A stretch of DNA of 16,014 nt from Bacteroidales bacterium (GTDB taxonomy: Bacteria; Bacteroidota; Bacteroidia; Bacteroidales; JAAUTT01), in NCBI GenBank assembly GCA_025350365.1, contig JANXXY010000067.1:1-16014 (forward strand), in the 5' to 3' direction. The notes beneath the pieces were generated by a model, which was not told the DNA's origin, did not search any database, and saw only the letters and a list, made by a program, of their open reading frames with translations. The translations under genes were made by a program, and so were the position numbers. Positions 13,835-16,014 of the stretch are shown here, piece by piece. Every line of letters begins with the position of its first letter. Positions within the stretch are counted from its first letter, which is position 1.

Positions 13835-15490
13835 ATGAATTTCAAATATTATTTCTCTCTTGTCTCAGGTATATTATTAAGCATGATTTCTTTGAACATC
13901 GGTGCGCAAACCTCTGTTGCTGCTGATGGGAAAACTACCATTAATAAATATGACAACTGGCATAACCTCGACTCTAAAGTTAATAAGATTCAGGGAATTA
14001 GTACCGATGAAGCATACGAAAAACTTCTAAAGGGAAAAACCATGAAAAGAGTCATAGTTGCTGTTATTGATGGCGGTGTAGACATAAATCATGAAGATTT
14101 AAAAGGGAAAATTTGGGTGAACGAAGGTGAAATACCAGGGAATGGCATTGATGATGATCATAATGGGTACATTGACGATGTGAACGGATGGAATTTCATT
14201 GGAGGCAAAGATGGTAAGAACGTTAAAGAAGAAACTGCAGAGATAACAAGACTTTACCTAAAATTTATCGAAAAATTCGATGGTGTTAAAGAATCTTCAT
14301 TATCAGGAGCTGACCTGGCTGAATATCGATATCTTGAAAAAGCGAAAGAAAAATACTTAGAAAAAGCCAACAAATCAAAGCGCGATTTTGCTGATATTGC
14401 AGCCTTTTCAAATGCATTCTGGTTTTCTGACAGTGTAGTGATAAGTATTTTTAATAAAACAGATTATACTTTTGCTGATATTAAATCGATTAACCCTGGA
14501 AATGACAAACGCCTGATCTCAATAAAAGCCTTTTTATCTGAGATTTATAAAAAAGGGTTTGATCGAAACCAATTTAAAAAATACAATGATTATATTAACA
14601 TCAAAGCCAATTATCATTATAATACCGATTTCAATCCCAGAACAATTGTTGGTGACAACCCCGAAATTTGGGACAACCAACCGTATGGCAACAACGATGT
14701 TATAGGAAGTTCTCCTGATCATGGAACTTTTGTAGCTGGAATCATTGCTGCAAACCGACACAATGATATTGGAATTAAAGGAATTGCCGATAGTGTTAAA
14801 ATAATGGTTATCAGAGCTATTCCTGATGGAGATGAAAGGGATAAAGATGTTGCTAATGCAATTATTTACGCTGTAAAAAATGGTGCACAAATAATTAATT
14901 TAAGTTTTGGAAAAGATTTTTCGCCACAGAAAAATTTTGTTGATGATGCACTCAAATTCGCAGCTTCAAAAGATGTTCTTATTATTCACGCGGCTGGCAA
15001 TGATTCTGAAAACACCGATACGCTCGAGCGGTTTCCGAACAATACCGATAAAACAGGTAATAAAATCATGGAAAACTGGATGAATATTGGTGCTTCGTTT
15101 CAAAAAAAGAATAAAACCTTACCCGGTGATTTTTCTAACTATGGTAAAAAAACAGTAGCGTTTTTCGCGCCTGGTGTTAGTATCTATTCTACACAACCTG
15201 GTAATAAATATGGAGTTATGGATGGTACAAGCTTTTCTGCTCCGATGACCGCCGGAGCTGCAGCGCTTATTAAATCGGCTTATCCCGCCCTTAATGCCTC
15301 CCAAATAAAAGAGATCTTAATGAATTCAACCCTTAAATATCCAAGGCTGAAAGTTTATCAGCCAAATCAAACCAGCAAGGAAAAAAATAAAGTCCGTTTT
15401 GGTACCCTATCCATCACCGGAGGGGTATTAAATGTTTATAATGCCTTGGAACTAGCTGGTAAATATAATACCATGCAGATACTAAAATAG
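13835..15490 (+). CDS. Exported S8-family (subtilisin-like) serine protease
   Basis: A 551-residue exported endopeptidase. A signal peptide (1-24, cleavage near GAQ) precedes the S8 domain with the full catalytic triad: Asp79 in VAVIDGGV, His296 in DHGTFVAG and Ser466 in DGTSFSAPMTAG, with the oxyanion Asn389 in HAAGND. Between Asp and His lies a long insertion of about 160 residues. It opens with an Asp/Asn-rich loop (GNGIDDDHNGYIDD, 102-115), likely calcium-binding, and continues with a charged helical stretch (about 130-250). There is no recognisable type IX secretion C-terminal domain and no separate propeptide domain, so a periplasmic location is the simplest guess. It has its own transcription unit: the hsp20 terminator lies upstream, and a TATCTTTA box (13792-13799) resembles a Bacteroidota -7 element, without a clear -33 partner. 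Confidence 0.93.
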   Translation: MNFKYYFSLVSGILLSMISLNIGAQTSVAADGKTTINKYDNWHNLDSKVNKIQGISTDEAYEKLLKGKTMKRVIVAVIDGGVDINHEDLKGKIWVNEGEIPGNGIDDDHNGYIDDVNGWNFIGGKDGKNVKEETAEITRLYLKFIEKFDGVKESSLSGADLAEYRYLEKAKEKYLEKANKSKRDFADIAAFSNAFWFSDSVVISIFNKTDYTFADIKSINPGNDKRLISIKAFLSEIYKKGFDRNQFKKYNDYINIKANYHYNTDFNPRTIVGDNPEIWDNQPYGNNDVIGSSPDHGTFVAGIIAANRHNDIGIKGIADSVKIMVIRAIPDGDERDKDVANAIIYAVKNGAQIINLSFGKDFSPQKNFVDDALKFAASKDVLIIHAAGNDSENTDTLERFPNNTDKTGNKIMENWMNIGASFQKKNKTLPGDFSNYGKKTVAFFAPGVSIYSTQPGNKYGVMDGTSFSAPMTAGAAALIKSAYPALNASQIKEILMNSTLKYPRLKVYQPNQTSKEKNKVRFGTLSITGGVLNVYNALELAGKYNTMQILK

Positions 15491-15521
15491 AAATTTTATA
15501 ACCGAAAAATAGGCAAAATTT
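15491..15521. other. Convergent gap with weak AT-only stem
   Basis: AAATTTT (15491-15497) and AAAATTT (15515-15521) can pair across 17 bases between the convergent protease and hypothetical genes. The stem contains no G-C pairs, so I would not call it a firm terminator. Confidence 0.2.
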
Positions 15522-16014
15522 ATTTATCAATTTTCAATCTTTCCTGTACGTATCCATCGAAAAATTTAATGTATACCTTATGTACGCTAATATCCTTATG
15601 GTAACATGCCGGAATCTCTTCAAAGGCAATAGCAAATGCACTACCTGTTAGTTTTTCTAAGGAAGAAAGTGAAGTTTCAATTTTGGCATCTAATTCTGTA
15701 ACACCTGATTTTAAATACACTGATAATTTATCTGCATCGCTTATTGAAGCATATCCGTTACTTCTAACGGTTATATGTAATTTACAATTGATATCATCAC
15801 CGACAGTAACTATATTATCGGTCTGATTAACAACATTGATTGCTAAAGTACTCTTAGCTTGCGAACTAGCATAAGACAAATAAGTTTGAAATTCTCCTAA
15901 ATAGATACCTCCTATTAAATCAGACGACCAAAATTTTCCATTATCCGTTCGGTCAGAACGTTCCAATTTCTTGTAACCTGTGACATCAATAAAAGACAGG
16001 TTATTCTTTTTGCC
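15520..16014 (-). CDS. Hypothetical protein, 5' end beyond the window
   Basis: At least 164 residues are open from the stop at 15520 to the right edge, with no stop codon in the remaining frame. The apparent start at 15966 is a TTG inside a coding stretch (GYKKLERSDRTDNGKFW), so it is an artefact and the true start lies outside. The visible part is beta-rich with hydrophobic alternation (LHITVRSNGYASI, LSVYLKSG, HKVYIKFFDGYVQERLK) and has two cysteines. No family is recognised and no function is proposed. It converges on the protease gene with a 29-base gap. Confidence 0.7.
   Translation of the reverse strand, partial: GKKNNLSFIDVTGYKKLERSDRTDNGKFWSSDLIGGIYLGEFQTYLSYASSQAKSTLAINVVNQTDNIVTVGDDINCKLHITVRSNGYASISDADKLSVYLKSGVTELDAKIETSLSSLEKLTGSAFAIAFEEIPACYHKDISVHKVYIKFFDGYVQERLKIDK

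Noticed and set aside
14534..14890. 118-residue minus-strand reading frame inside the protease gene
   Set aside because: It is antisense to a well-supported S8 domain, Ile/Ser/Asn-rich, and has no recognisable motif; it is a shadow of the coding strand.
1..16014. CRISPR array, tRNA, rRNA or insertion sequence
   Set aside because: I saw no regularly spaced repeats, cloverleaf-like sequence, rRNA sequence or transposase motifs on either strand.

Overview
The window looks like a chromosomal segment from a Bacteroidota bacterium, probably the Bacteroidales/Marinilabiliales side. This rests on AT-rich DNA, mostly weak or absent Shine-Dalgarno sequences, the family types seen (a Bacteroidota-style small heat-shock protein, an S8 protease with an Asp-rich loop, a LytS-unrelated OmpR/HisKA pair with relaxed kinase boxes) and a 'GTCATTCCGAACG'-type dispersed palindromic repeat at the left edge. 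The assignment is inference, not a database match.

Layout. Nearly everything from 277 to 12990 reads leftward (minus strand). In transcription order it holds: an OmpR-type response regulator and its histidine kinase (12990-11032); two short exported proteins, one extremely lysine-rich and one possibly PepSY-like (10943-10317); then a four-gene block (10132-1164) of an LtaS-like membrane phosphotransferase/sulfatase-family enzyme, UDP-GlcNAc 2-epimerase (WecB), a 1316-residue exported and membrane-anchored polysaccharide deacetylase/glycoside-hydrolase-like fusion, and a processive-type family 2 glycosyltransferase. This block ends at a strong intrinsic terminator (1101-1140). Beyond it lies mtgA (monofunctional peptidoglycan glycosyltransferase), then a palindromic repeat element at 1-122. 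On the plus strand to the right are an Hsp20 gene whose start is frameshifted in this sequence, its terminator, and a subtilisin-family protease. A convergent hypothetical gene runs off the right edge.

How it may work together. The GT2 (PgaC/IcaA/BcsA-like topology), the deacetylase plus TIM-barrel-like protein (functional analogue of PgaB or PelA in domain logic), WecB (making UDP-ManNAc) and an LtaS/OpgB-like transferase form a compact candidate system for making, trimming and perhaps phosphoglycerol-decorating an amino-sugar polymer. No outer-membrane porin and no WecC dehydrogenase are present, so the product could be a periplasmic or otherwise exported ManNAc/GlcNAc glycan. The two-component system and the secreted small proteins directly upstream may control or accompany it, and an 11-bp-spaced direct repeat ahead of the lysine-rich gene is a candidate response-regulator site. 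This pathway is inferred from domain content and gene order.

Start-site corrections. Several longest reading frames begin at TTG or GTG, although an ATG a few codons inside is more plausible (LtaS-like gene, PepSY-like gene, response regulator). The kinase has no ATG option and appears to use TTG.
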